Positions 10,097 to 19,187 of a stretch of 64,000 bases of DNA are shown one piece after another. The notes beneath the pieces are model-generated. The model was not told the origin of the DNA. It saw nothing but the letters and a program-made list of their open reading frames with translations, and did not search any database. The stretch spans positions 248,001 through 312,000 of the forward strand of contig NC_009045.1 in assembly GCF_000209165.1 (NCBI RefSeq), written 5' to 3'. Both the position numbers and the translations under genes were made by a program. Origin of the DNA: Scheffersomyces stipitis CBS 6054. Lineage: Eukaryota; Ascomycota; Pichiomycetes; Serinales; Debaryomycetaceae. Within the stretch, counting starts at the first letter, position 1; every line of letters starts with the position of its first letter.

Positions 10097-10918
10097 ATGG
10101 AATTCCTCTCTCTCGACGATTTCATCGTTGCCTTGCAACCGTTCGCCAACAAAGATCTCCTTACACCACCTGAATCTTCACGACTCCAACTTGTGATCAC
10201 GGAGCTATTGGTGGACCATTTTGTCGACTTAAGATTGCTCAAGTTTCTTCTGCGTTTTCTCACTCAACAAGCCTATGATGAGATTATAGAAGAACGCAAT
10301 ATAGAGCACCTCTGTGGATACATACTATGTGATAAGCTGCCTCGCCAGCTGGTGAGACGACTTCTGACGAACTCCAATGGAACTGTACCAGCGCTGTTGA
10401 AGGACCCAGGAGCACTGACAAAGTTTCAGATCTATAACCGCAAGCCTCTGATGGTATTGCCGAACACGTATTTGTCGCAGTACTGTTGTAAGGATCATTA
10501 CAGAGCTCTGATTTTCTACCGTAACCAACTTTCCAACGAAGCCGTCTTCTCTCGGAAGGATATATTGATAGAACCGCCGTTCCCTCAAACAGGAACTGGC
10601 TATTCCGTCTGGTACGAAAACAGCATTACTTGCTTGGAAGAAGTCATTGCTAAACACAAAGAGCTTAAAGAACAGGGCAAGTCGCTTTCTGATGTCATAG
10701 CCATGATGAACGGATTGTCTATAGGCGACAACCAAATGACTCCAGAAACCAGCCAGTTGATCAAACTTATCGAAGACTTCGAGATTGTGGAGAATGACCC
10801 CAAACCCCCTCATGAAGATTCCTCAGAGCTGTATGACGAGCTTAACCGCGATCAACTATCCAACTCTGTAGAAGGCTATATTACAAACAACAAGAGTTTC
10901 GGAGGGTATGTTGTATAG
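10097..10918 (+). CDS. RTR1: RNA polymerase II CTD phosphatase Rtr1/Rtr2 (RPAP2 family)
   Basis: Rtr1 proteins remove Ser5 phosphate from the RNA polymerase II C-terminal domain and help polymerase import. The 273-residue protein has the family zinc site: C73 and C78 (CGYILC), then C130 with H134 (YCCKDH), followed by the conserved FYRNQLSNEAVF block. Three CTG codons fall here at codons 81, 85 and 138. Codons 81 and 138 align with serines in the yeast and human homologues (CGKSPER; the Ser before FYxxQLS), so CTG is Ser. S. cerevisiae has two copies (RTR1, RTR2); only one is visible here, with neighbours of both. Family is firm; the choice of symbol between the two duplicates is a convention. 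Confidence 0.93.
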   Translation: MEFLSLDDFIVALQPFANKDLLTPPESSRLQLVITELLVDHFVDLRLLKFLLRFLTQQAYDEIIEERNIEHLCGYILCDKLPRQLVRRLLTNSNGTVPALLKDPGALTKFQIYNRKPLMVLPNTYLSQYCCKDHYRALIFYRNQLSNEAVFSRKDILIEPPFPQTGTGYSVWYENSITCLEEVIAKHKELKEQGKSLSDVIAMMNGLSIGDNQMTPETSQLIKLIEDFEIVENDPKPPHEDSSELYDELNRDQLSNSVEGYITNNKSFGGYVV

Positions 10919-11139
10919 TAATCATGGTCTCATGAATTAATAGTACAATATGCTTCTACGCTTGGGATATCTGTCAATGGCCTGTTACTATTTAGTTATC
11001 CCAATTCAATTGTTACTAGTCCATCGTCACTACTCAGTTGACACAATTCAATTGCATCATACAAGTCAATTGTCACTGTATCTTCCCATAGACTCCTTGC
11101 ATACATATCTACATATTACGAATTAACGAAATACTTCTA

Positions 11140-12789
11140 TTAAAAATCAAAGTGGTCGTAGAATTCATCGCCCCACTTGAAGCAGGGCAACCCTGCTTCA
11201 TCTAGATAGTCTCCTAACGCCTTGCCCATTCCAACTCCTTCTATATTAGGTATGCCTCTGTAAGTCTTTCTCGTCATTGAATGATTTCCGAGTCTCTTGT
11301 CATATGTCTTCCTTATCTTGTCTCCCAAATTGACGATATCGGAATGTTTATGGACCTGTTTCTCGTTCAATTTAGCTATCAAGTCACCGTATGAAACAGA
11401 CAACTTATCGAAGTGTGTGAACATCTGTTGCTGCTTCCGTTCTTTCTCTTCATATAACTTTGAGTTAGGTCTTCGTAAGTCGTTATACTTCTTCTTTATT
11501 TCATCTGCCTTGGAAGCTAGCTCACTGGATGTGATATCTAAGGCTATAGTCCAATCCTTTACATATGCCTTTAAAGGCGTCTTATCATTTCTGTTCATTA
11601 AATACTCCCACAAGGCTTCACCCTCGGCCAATCGCTGATAGTGGTGCCGAGGATAGATACATTCGTCTGGACCAAATCCACCACTACCCTTAACGCTGTA
11701 ACTGCCATCAGCAAGAAGATTCTCATCTTTCATTTTACCAGGAGAAGATTCCCATATATTTTGTAATCTGGCAACGAACAACAGCTTTTTAAAGTCTACA
11801 GCTATTTTTTCAAGCTGAGGAATAGTAGGGTAAGGCAATTGTAAAAAAGACAAAGTTGTGAAGGCAGCATTAGTTGTCCTTACCTGGACTTTACTAGGCC
11901 CTTTTTCATTAACCGTATGCGAAATCTTCTCGAGAAAATGTTTCTTATTAATATCAAACTCTAAAGATGGAATCACTACTGCTTTGATATACTCCATGTC
12001 GTAGGCAGTTTGTATAGCCGCATTTGCCGTGGATCCTTTGGGAACATGATGAACATTGCTCATGGAGTCTGCACTGATGCCATTACTCTCAGACGTATAT
12101 GGTAGAAGTTGTGGCGTAGGAATCTCTCCGGAAGCTTGTTTCAACTTCAAGAACCTACGAAGTAAATGGTTGGAATGAACGCTGCTTCTTCTCCGCTCAT
12201 TGTCGATAACTAATCGCTTCTGTCTATTGTCAAGTTTGTGATATATCTTAAGAGGATCTACTGGTTTTTTTAGTTGTGGTTTGTACTTGGCTTTCTTTTT
12301 GTTGACTTCTCTTTCTCGATGAATTTTCTTGTCTATTTCCTCTCTTCGGCGAAGATAGTCTGCTCTCCATTTCTGTTTCTTGAACTGACTCAGTCGGTAT
12401 TCAAGTACAAATGTTAACAACTCAATTATGCTCTTTTCCTGAACGAACTTGTCCAAAAGTTGATCTAGACGTATACCCATTTCAAACTGTTGTACAAACC
12501 TGGAATCAGCTACCGCCTGGGAAGTCAACTTGAACGGTTCCTGTTTCTGTTTTTGGAATTCATTGCGGATTGAGTAGAGCAATTCAAAACGTAGATTGGA
12601 GAAGTATTGCTTTTGGTCTAATTTGATCTTTTCTAGCTCATTTGCAATATCCTTGCAACCTTTAATATGCTCTGAATCTTGTAGGATGTCAATATTGTTT
12701 AATTTGCCGATATTTCGTACAAGCGATCTGTAAAGCGAAAACAACGCCGTCTGGTGCAGACTCTTGTATCGAAACAGCCCTACAATCAT
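11140..12789 (-). CDS. RRG1: Probable mitochondrial respiratory-growth protein Rrg1
   Basis: S. cerevisiae Rrg1 is a mitochondrial protein needed for respiratory growth and mtDNA maintenance. This 549-residue protein begins with a basic segment containing LFSLYRSLVRNIGKL, like the LSLYRTVLRNIPK start of Rrg1. It shares an EALWEYL block (AIWEEYL in yeast) and a similar basic C-terminal region. It is longer than the yeast protein (365 residues), chiefly through Lys/Arg-rich middle sequence. Context supports the call: RRG1 (YDR065W) lies between RPS13 and RTR2 in S. cerevisiae, and here the gene sits between RTR1 and the AIM7-RPS13 pair. Sequence similarity is weak, so confidence is moderate. 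Confidence 0.6.
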   Translation of the reverse strand: MIVGLFRYKSLHQTALFSLYRSLVRNIGKLNNIDILQDSEHIKGCKDIANELEKIKLDQKQYFSNLRFELLYSIRNEFQKQKQEPFKLTSQAVADSRFVQQFEMGIRLDQLLDKFVQEKSIIELLTFVLEYRLSQFKKQKWRADYLRRREEIDKKIHREREVNKKKAKYKPQLKKPVDPLKIYHKLDNRQKRLVIDNERRRSSVHSNHLLRRFLKLKQASGEIPTPQLLPYTSESNGISADSMSNVHHVPKGSTANAAIQTAYDMEYIKAVVIPSLEFDINKKHFLEKISHTVNEKGPSKVQVRTTNAAFTTLSFLQLPYPTIPQLEKIAVDFKKLLFVARLQNIWESSPGKMKDENLLADGSYSVKGSGGFGPDECIYPRHHYQRLAEGEALWEYLMNRNDKTPLKAYVKDWTIALDITSSELASKADEIKKKYNDLRRPNSKLYEEKERKQQQMFTHFDKLSVSYGDLIAKLNEKQVHKHSDIVNLGDKIRKTYDKRLGNHSMTRKTYRGIPNIEGVGMGKALGDYLDEAGLPCFKWGDEFYDHFDF

Positions 12790-13131
12790 ATGGCAATCAT
12801 TTGTGAACTCAGAGGAAGAAGGACTACTAAGCTGTTATAGAGAATGAAAACTAAATTTTTCACAGATTGATCTTCCGAACTTGAATATTCTGGTGCGTAT
12901 AGAAGTGAAAAATATAGATGCGAATTTATTAATTCTCCAGATTATTCAAAATTGTTGATTCTTTCTTCACTAGCTACATTATCTGTTCAGAAGACATCCT
13001 AAGGGATAGCTGATACAGTCGCACAACAGCTTACCATAAGGTACAATTGCATAGGAGAAAATTCACTAGCTGAAGAGTCCACAAATCTCAATATACGCGT
13101 TCAAATTCATCATCTTTCTTAGATAATAATA
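12790..13131. promoter_or_regulatory. Divergent promoter, RRG1-like gene and the small spliced gene
   Basis: A 342-bp AT-rich intergenic region. I see nothing in it beyond A/T runs; there is no repeat or RNA gene. Confidence 0.4.
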
Positions 13132-13654
13132 ATGGTATGTTTCGTTTCCACTACGATGACTTTAAGAAGTCTACTAACCTTTGCAGCCTCCAAAATCCAA
13201 AAAGATATCTAGCATATCCATCATCAAATTCAAAAGGGGAAAGTACACCTATGTTATTCCAATTGAATTCGAAGCTAAAGGTGCGAAGACACTTGAGAAT
13301 ATCAAGAGATTGCTTATCGAAGCGATTGTAGCCTCAGGCGGTCTCACATTGATCGAGGAGGATCCTTTACCTGAAGACGAGGAAGATTTGGACGAGGACA
13401 ACATTCCCGTTCCAAAATCAGAATATATACAAGATGAGGAGGATATAGACAATCCCAACATTATTTCCGAATTGGCTCCTATAGATATAAGATTAGCCGT
13501 GCCTAAGGACAAGACCAACCCCTACGGAAACGAATGGATAGAGTTGGACGACAACAACTTGGCCAACATAGACTTCAATGATTACGATATTTTGGCATTT
13601 GCCTATGGCACTGAAGAGTCATTCGAAGTGATAGAGGCTGCGTACGAAGAGTAG
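13132..13654 (+). CDS. Small acidic protein of unknown function, spliced after the start codon
   Basis: Two exons: 13132-13134 (the ATG alone) and 13187-13654, giving 156 residues starting MPPKSKKIS. The 52-nt intron (13135-13186) has GTATGT, TACTAAC at 13172-13178 and TTGCAG. The N-terminal part alternates strand and helix (KYTYVIPIEFEAK then TLENIKRLLIEAI), loosely like a ubiquitin-type beta-grasp fold. An acidic linker follows (about residues 60-95), and a C-terminal part ends in DYDILAFAYGTEESFEVIE. I do not recognise the family. The gene is real by its coding composition and consensus intron; function is unknown. Confidence 0.8.
13135..13186 (+). other. 52-nt intron separating ATG from the rest of the coding sequence
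   Basis: The GTATGT donor is directly after the ATG. The branch site TACTAAC lies 8 nt before the TTGCAG acceptor's final G. Without splicing the ATG frame would hit stops. Confidence 0.88.
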
Positions 13655-13954
13655 ATTGATGAATAAACTAGATACTTTACATATTAATACAAATAGATTT
13701 GGATTCTATATCGACATTAAAACGAACATGACCATGAGTAATCGGCGTAAGTTCAAATTCTAATGTAGAAATGTGAATAATCTTGAAATGAAGAAATGGT
13801 TGATGCAGAAAGCAAACGGAAACATGAAGATATATTGAAATGTATTCTTTTGGATGTTGACGCGGAAACAGAAATGAATATCTCAATCTATAAATGTTCA
13901 CTTGTCATTTCCTCATACATTTCATTGCTTTCCTCTCTCCATACATTCCTAGAT
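13655..13954. other. Convergent intergenic region between the small spliced gene and CDC14
   Basis: 300 bp of AT-rich sequence that must hold both 3' ends. No structure or gene was seen. Confidence 0.4.
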
Positions 13955-16033
13955 CTACATTTTTCTGCCTGATACGCCAGCAACTTTCTTGATTCCAGCC
14001 GACAGAACTCGAGAGCTTCCGTGATAGCCTTCGTTCTTGGATTGAATCATACCTGAGCTGACTCTGGAGCTAGATCTAGACTTGGGCATCTTGATTGAAT
14101 GATGACTGGGTGACTGCTGAGGAGAAGACGATAAAGTTGTGCTTACAGTTCTGGTAGTGGTTGTTGTAGTTGTTTTGGTCAACAGTACTGGCTGGTTGGT
14201 GCCGTTGGTAGAAATTGACCTCAAAACTTTCCATTCACGAGAATGGTCTCTACGAGGCGAGCTATTGACCACAACACCCTCATCTGTGTTAAGCTCGGCT
14301 TCAATATCATAGTTAGAGTCCTTTCTACTGGTACTTACGTCCTGCATTGCTTCCAAATTTTCTTCATCTGAGTTGTTGATCAATTCCACTACACTGGAAT
14401 TGGCATCTTCTTTATACTTTCTAGGTTGTCCTGGAGATTCGTTGGGTACTGCAGTTTGGATCTTTGCTGCTAAAGCTCCACTAATCTTTCTTCTTCTTAT
14501 AGGCGTATGGAAAGAGGAGTCAAAATAGTTGACTGAAGAATTGACCAGCTGTTGCAGTTGAAGCTTTCTCTGTTTGGATTCTTGTCTCATTCTAGCTTTG
14601 AATTCATCATACGACGTCAAAGGGAACAAGCCGCCTATAAACTCGTCTGGTCTGTTATCCAAAATCATGGTGTGTCTCCAGTCTCTGAAGTCGTTCTGAT
14701 GCAAATAGAGCCAATGCTGTTGTGGACCCACTACCATTCCAGGACGGATCATTCTCATATAGGCTATACATTCGTTGGCTGTAAAGCCATGGGTGTAGAT
14801 CAAATGGGCACCAATAAGACATCCGGTTCGTCCAAGTCCGGCTTTACAGTGAACGGCAATCTTGCCTCCCTTATTTATGACGGTTTCGGCAGCACCAATG
14901 AACTTCTGGACATACTCTAATGTTGGACAGGTACCGTCGTCAAAGATCATATCGATATGCTGGATGTTTCTCTTTGTGAATTCGTTAGCATCATACAAAT
15001 GCGAGTTCAATCTGACAACAAGCTGAACGTCGTTTTGCACAAAGAAGCTCAATACTTTACGGAAAGGTTCGTTCAAACCAGCTTTTCTAGAACTCTGCTG
15101 GGGTGAAGCAAATGCAATAAAATCTTTGGAGATCACATTGAAATCACCCTGGTCTACACGCTCATATTGTTCATACTCTTCCAAGTTGAAAGTGGTCAAA
15201 TCAATCATGCCTCTCTCCTTAGCTCTCCACATAGCGTACACTATATCTTGAATTGTGATCTCAAAGTCGGCAGTTGAGTAACCAGCATCACGGAATCCCT
15301 GGAAAGGAGGATCGAGCTGGGCAATGGGCTGCAAAACTTGATGCGGAGACCAAGATTGAACCAAAACCATATAGCAACATAATAAACAGGCAGCATTACT
15401 CCTCATCTTTGGAGCTGTCGAACTATAAAAGACGATTGCTTTGCCCTGGTTAGATTCTTCGTTGAGAATGTTATGCAAAACTACAGCAAATCGGTACAAA
15501 TTGCCGATGTGCAAAGGACCAAAGTCGAGATGGAAGGCGTTGTATGGAAGAGCATCTTCTACGGTAAAGTACACAAGCTCGTTGGTGTCTACTGGTGTGG
15601 AGTCAAAGGCTCCAAGGTAGATTCTGTCTGGGTGTGTTAGTAATGATACTATGAATGCGATAAAAAAGAACAAGAATCAGCAGAATGGATGGGTATATAA
15701 CGGCATGTTTATAGATGACATTGATATGTCCAACAATTCTCTAGAAAAAGAGAGTCTCAGTAATCTAACTTGAAAAGCTGACCCTATAGTTGATCTTGTG
15801 GTTAATCTTGTGTTGATCTTGTGGTTGATCTTGTAGTTGCTCTTGTAGTTGCTCTCGCAACTTGTATGATCTGAACTTTATATCTAAGTTTCTGTTTCCC
15901 TTGTATTCTTTGCTCAATAACATAGCATGTTCCAATATAATGAATTTCTAGTTTCTTTTCATCCTTTCAATTCTTTGCTTTACTTACTCTTCAAGAACTC
16001 GATCACAGGAACACTGACTCTGCTCTTAGCCAT
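13955..16033 (-). CDS. CDC14: Dual-specificity phosphatase Cdc14
   Basis: Cdc14 reverses CDK phosphorylation at mitotic exit and, in Candida relatives, supports cell separation. Two exons: 15988-16033 (46 nt) and 13955-15627, total 572 residues. Splicing gives an N-terminus reading ...PVIEFLKNRIYLGAFD, which matches the start of other Cdc14 proteins; the unspliced reading gives a hydrophobic leader that does not fit. The N-terminal DSPn domain is followed by the phosphatase signature HCKAGLGRTG with C276 and R282. The tail from about residue 390 is Ser/Thr-rich and contains RRRK, likely nuclear targeting. The intron is 360 nt with GTAAGT and TACTAAC. Confidence 0.95.
15628..15987 (-). other. 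CDC14 intron (360 nt)
   Basis: On the minus strand the donor is GTAAGT (15987-15982), the branch site TACTAAC (15642-15636) and the acceptor CAG (15630-15628). It joins AAG-A to AC-AGA and restores FLKNRIYLG. It contains a tandem repeat, annotated separately. Confidence 0.9.
15789..15859. repeat. Six-unit 12-bp tandem repeat inside the CDC14 intron
   Basis: Units read GTTGATCTTGTG, GTTAATCTTGT, GTTGATCTTGTG, GTTGATCTTGTA, GTTGCTCTTGTA and GTTGCTCTCGCA in order: five of 12 bp and one of 11 bp. It is a short degenerate minisatellite. No coding potential is implied. Confidence 0.85.
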
Positions 16034-16785
16034 CGGATCTTCTTATGGCGGTTTACTATCTGCTCTTGATAGTTGATGACGTATCGCTTCTACAAAAAAA
16101 TCTATGAATACGAATACTTCTTTTCCCAATTCCAGTCAAGACTCCACCTCTAGACTTTTCATGGAGTTTTGTACCAGAGCGTCTTCGTTATTGGCTCTGT
16201 TTTGATTTCTACTGTTGCAGATGTTGTTATAATGGCATGCGCACGACCATTTCCCCATTCAGCCAAAGGTTGCGAAATGGGTGCAGCAGATGAATTGCGA
16301 AATGCTTGTAGGTTTACCAGAGAGATACACCTTACAACAACCCTATTGGATAGCCTGCCAAAAGAACGAACTTGGAATACTGGCCTATCTTCTAGTATTG
16401 CATCTGTAAGAATTTCGAGAAAAAAAATTGCGTTCAGAATCGACTCCTGCCTCTTCAAATTCATGGGAGAATTCCATTTAAATTAGTTAACCGAGATGAT
16501 TCCAAAATGGCAATGCTATTGAACTCAAATGTTTTTACACTGACTATCTTAACACTTTATCTCCACCTACAGTATTCTCTACACTCTATATATTCTTTGA
16601 AATCTTCTTTTAGGTCCTCTCCATCTCCTACTCACAGACTTGCCTATCTGCTAAGCTTATCCGCAGTATTTGTTAGTCCCACGACATTAGTTATCAGAAT
16701 CACGGACTAGGAGATTGAACACTTTGTCAATTCGCTATTCTTCAGAAACAAACCGCCATACTCTCTACGGCTCAGTCACCTAAGA
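16034..16785. promoter_or_regulatory. Divergent promoter between CDC14 and AIM7
   Basis: A 752-bp gap. Two ORFs of about 100 codons (16159-16464 and 16169-16486) lie antisense to each other and lack protein-like composition, so I treat them as chance. No RNA gene or repeat was seen. Confidence 0.45.
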
Positions 16786-17398
16786 ATGGTAAGTCCTTTC
16801 GGCTCGTACAATTCGTCCAATGTATACTAACCTGTATTTCAGTCTTCGTTATACCTGTTCTCCTCGGAGACTTTGTCTGCTCTCCGAAAGTTCAGATTTG
16901 GCTCCGCCAGAGCCTCCACAATGCAAGCAGTGATATGTATGTGAACCAGAAACTGCTCCACAATGGGGGTACAATGTTGATCCTGAATTGCTTATTATTC
17001 TAGACAATTTTCACCGCCCTTATACTAACTTCTGCAGATGCCATAGACAACGAATCCTATGAGATCAAATCCGACGGAGAAATCATCACTTCCACCGAAG
17101 AATTGGTCGAAGAATTACCGGACAATTCCCCGCGCTATGTCGTGCTCTCTTACCCCTTCAAGACCCCGGACGGCCGTTTGAAAACTCCATTGGTTCTCTT
17201 ATACTGGATGCCTCCTACTTCAAGCCAGGAAACTAGAATGTTGTATGCAGGGGCTGTTGAAGAGTTCAGAGAGAAGGCTGGTGTTTCTAAGTATGTACCA
17301 CTAGAGAAAGAGATAGAAAGAGTATTACTAACATTAACAGACTCATCAAGGTCGAAGATGAAGATGATTTCGAAGACCTCGAAGAACAGTTGCAATAG
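16786..17398 (+). CDS. AIM7: Glia-maturation-factor homologue Aim7 (ADF-H domain), four exons
   Basis: Aim7/GMF is a single ADF-homology-domain protein that binds the Arp2/3 complex, debranching actin filaments and blocking new branching. Exons are 16786-16788, 16843-16936, 17038-17290 and 17341-17398, giving 135 residues. The product starts MSSLY, with CTG read as Ser at residue 6, and continues ETLSALRKFRFGSARAS. The conserved core follows: ELPDNSPRYVVLSYP, TPLVLLYWMPP and RMLYAGAVEEFREKAG. It ends in an acidic EDLEEQLQ tail, as in the yeast protein. All three introns (54, 101 and 50 nt) have consensus donors and TACTAAC. The next gene is RPS13, the same pair order as YDR063W-YDR064W. Confidence 0.93.
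16789..16842 (+). other. AIM7 intron 1 (54 nt)
   Basis: The GTAAGT donor directly follows the ATG; TACTAAC is at 16825-16831 and the acceptor TTTCAG ends at 16842. Confidence 0.88.
16937..17037 (+). other. AIM7 intron 2 (101 nt)
   Basis: GTATGT donor, TACTAAC at 17023-17029, CTGCAG acceptor ending at 17037. Splicing is required: the unspliced frame meets TGA within 8 nt of the donor. Confidence 0.9.
17291..17340 (+). other. AIM7 intron 3 (50 nt)
   Basis: GTATGT donor, TACTAAC at 17326-17332, AACAG acceptor ending at 17340. Splicing yields the acidic EDEDDFEDLEEQLQ ending expected for the family. Confidence 0.9.
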
Positions 17399-17803
17399 AT
17401 AATAGACTTACAGTATGGTAATACTATTGCTTACATAATAGATGACATAACCTCCCTATAATTAACGAACAGTCAAGTTACGGCGATTTCCGTTTTGTAG
17501 TGTCTGACCTACTGGAAGTCAATGTAGGTGTACCAACAACTGTATAGTCTTCTTCCTTCTCTCATACCATACATTTCATTTACGAATCCCGACTTTATCA
17601 AACTGATGAGCTAGGAAGGTACGATAATTACGCTGGACGCACAAATTTCAGTACCGATAATTCTTGCTTCACTACGGTCGTGTGCGTTACCAAACCGAAA
17701 AATTGAAAAATTTTTCAAACCATAAAAGGAAGCAAACTTTTTGAATTTTTATATACGTTCTAATAGTCTTTTCTTCAGTAAATAATCAGAAAAATCCGTC
17801 AAC
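17399..17803. promoter_or_regulatory. AIM7 3' flank and RPS13 promoter
   Basis: 405 bp. About 85-100 bp upstream of the RPS13 ATG is a perfect 16-bp palindrome, TTGAAAAATTTTTCAA, at 17703-17718. It contains the RRPE-like TGAAAAATTTT core used by ribosome-biogenesis genes. A TATATA lies near 17748. I do not see a clear Tbf1 site here. Confidence 0.55.
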
Positions 17804-18770
17804 ATGGGTCGTATGCATTCATCTGTATGTGAATATAACAGCGAACATGGACGGCATTATCAGTTGCAAAATACTTGAATAAAACGGAATGGATCGATTC
17901 GGTTTTCACGAAGTATAGCATAAAGACAAGGTCTAGTCAAGAGTGGTAGTCCAACTTCATAGTTCTCATAAGAATCTAGTTCTTATTCGAGATACTCGGA
18001 CTACTGCAAGCTCTTGGTCCTGATACTCTGTCTTGCTTTCGTGGAGTTATGACTGGTCGATACCTTTTATTAAAGTGTAGTCAGAGGTCTAGTGTTGGAA
18101 ATGTTCAGTGGAAGATTCTTGGAATTGATAAAGAGCTTGTGGACTTGCACATCTGACTGTTACATTTGAGACTCGTATAGTGGTGAACACTTCGAGTTTC
18201 AATGTTGGCAGAAGTTGTAATATCACTGTTGTTTTTGATTCAAACAGTCTTGTATAGCTGTCGTTTGCCAACCTGTCCTCTTTGCCTGAATATGCCTCTT
18301 AGCAATTCTTGTGCACCATACTAACTCAGTTATAGGGTAAGGGTATCTCCTCCTCCGCCGTTCCATACTCTAGAAACGCTCCAGCTTGGTTCAAGCTCTC
18401 CACTGACGAAGTTGTTGAACAAGTCATCAAGTACGCCAGAAAGGGTTTGACTCCTTCCCAAATCGGTGTTATCTTGAGAGATGCTCACGGTGTTTCCCAA
18501 ACCAAGATTGTCACTGGTAACAAGATCTTGAGAATCTTGAAGTCCAACGGTTTGGCTCCAGAAATCCCAGAAGACTTGTACTTCTTGATCAAGAAGGCTG
18601 TCTCTGTCAGAAAGCACTTGGAAAGAAACAGAAAGGACAAGGACTCTAAGTTCAGATTGATTTTGATCGAATCTAGAATCCACAGATTGGCCAGATACTA
18701 CAGAACCGTCTCTGTCTTGCCTCCTAACTGGAAGTACGAATCTGCCACTGCCTCTGCTTTGGTTAACTAG
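17804..18770 (+). CDS. RPS13: Small ribosomal subunit protein uS15 (Rps13)
   Basis: A core protein of the 40S subunit (uS15). Exons 17804-17824 (MGRMHSS) and 18336-18770 give 151 residues, the usual family length. The sequence GKGISSSA, then [20 protein letters not shown], then [34 protein letters not shown] and the ending [16 protein letters not shown] is almost identical to yeast Rps13. Codon use is strongly biased (TTG, AAG, GGT), as expected of a highly expressed gene. The long intron near the 5' end is typical of yeast ribosomal protein genes. Confidence 0.99.
17825..18335 (+). other. RPS13 intron (511 nt)
   Basis: GTATGT donor, TACTAAC at 18319-18325, and TTATAG acceptor ending at 18335. 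A nearer CAG at 18327-18329 is only 4 nt from the branch site and would put TAG in frame, so the TAG acceptor is chosen. I looked for a box C/D or H/ACA snoRNA inside and found no convincing one. Confidence 0.93.
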
Positions 18771-19187
18771 GTTAGTTACAATGTTGTATCATCGGCACTT
18801 TGTGTACTTGTATATTTATTGTAATCCACGATTTAGTTAAAACTGTATTATAGACGAATAATGGTAAATGTGCATTGTAGAAACCGATAGAAAATCGTTA
18901 TCGTTGTCTCATCTCGTACCTCATCTCACTTTATTGCTGGTGTAACATTGTCAGAAAGCCGTCCCAACTTTCTTAGAAAAGCTGGATAACTTGAACTACA
19001 CTTTCTTCTTGCCTATAGCACAATACAGTCTGAATTGTTCAGTTTATTTCTTACTTCTTATAATATAGCATAGGATTACACTTGGACTGATTGCTATAGG
19101 ACTGAAAATTCACGTGACTTGTCCAATCTATATCAGACTATTTCTTGACTACAAGTCTTGTGTGATCCTTATCTTCATTATCTATCC
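18771..19187. promoter_or_regulatory. RPS13 3' flank and TFB4 promoter
   Basis: 417 bp. A CACGTG box at 19111-19116 (TTCACGTGAC context) lies 72 bp upstream of the TFB4 ATG. Otherwise AT-rich, with nothing else identified. Confidence 0.5.

Noticed and set aside
15628..15673. Unspliced CDC14 start with a hydrophobic leader (MFFFIAFIVSLL)
   Set aside because: This stretch is the 3' end of an intron with TACTAAC and CAG; splicing restores the conserved Cdc14 N-terminus.
16159..16486. Two overlapping antisense ORFs of about 100 codons between CDC14 and AIM7
   Set aside because: They shadow each other on opposite strands, have no motifs and lie where two promoters are needed.
17825..18335. Possible snoRNA inside the long RPS13 intron
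   Set aside because: No convincing paired C (RTGATGA) and D (CTGA) boxes or H/ACA layout.
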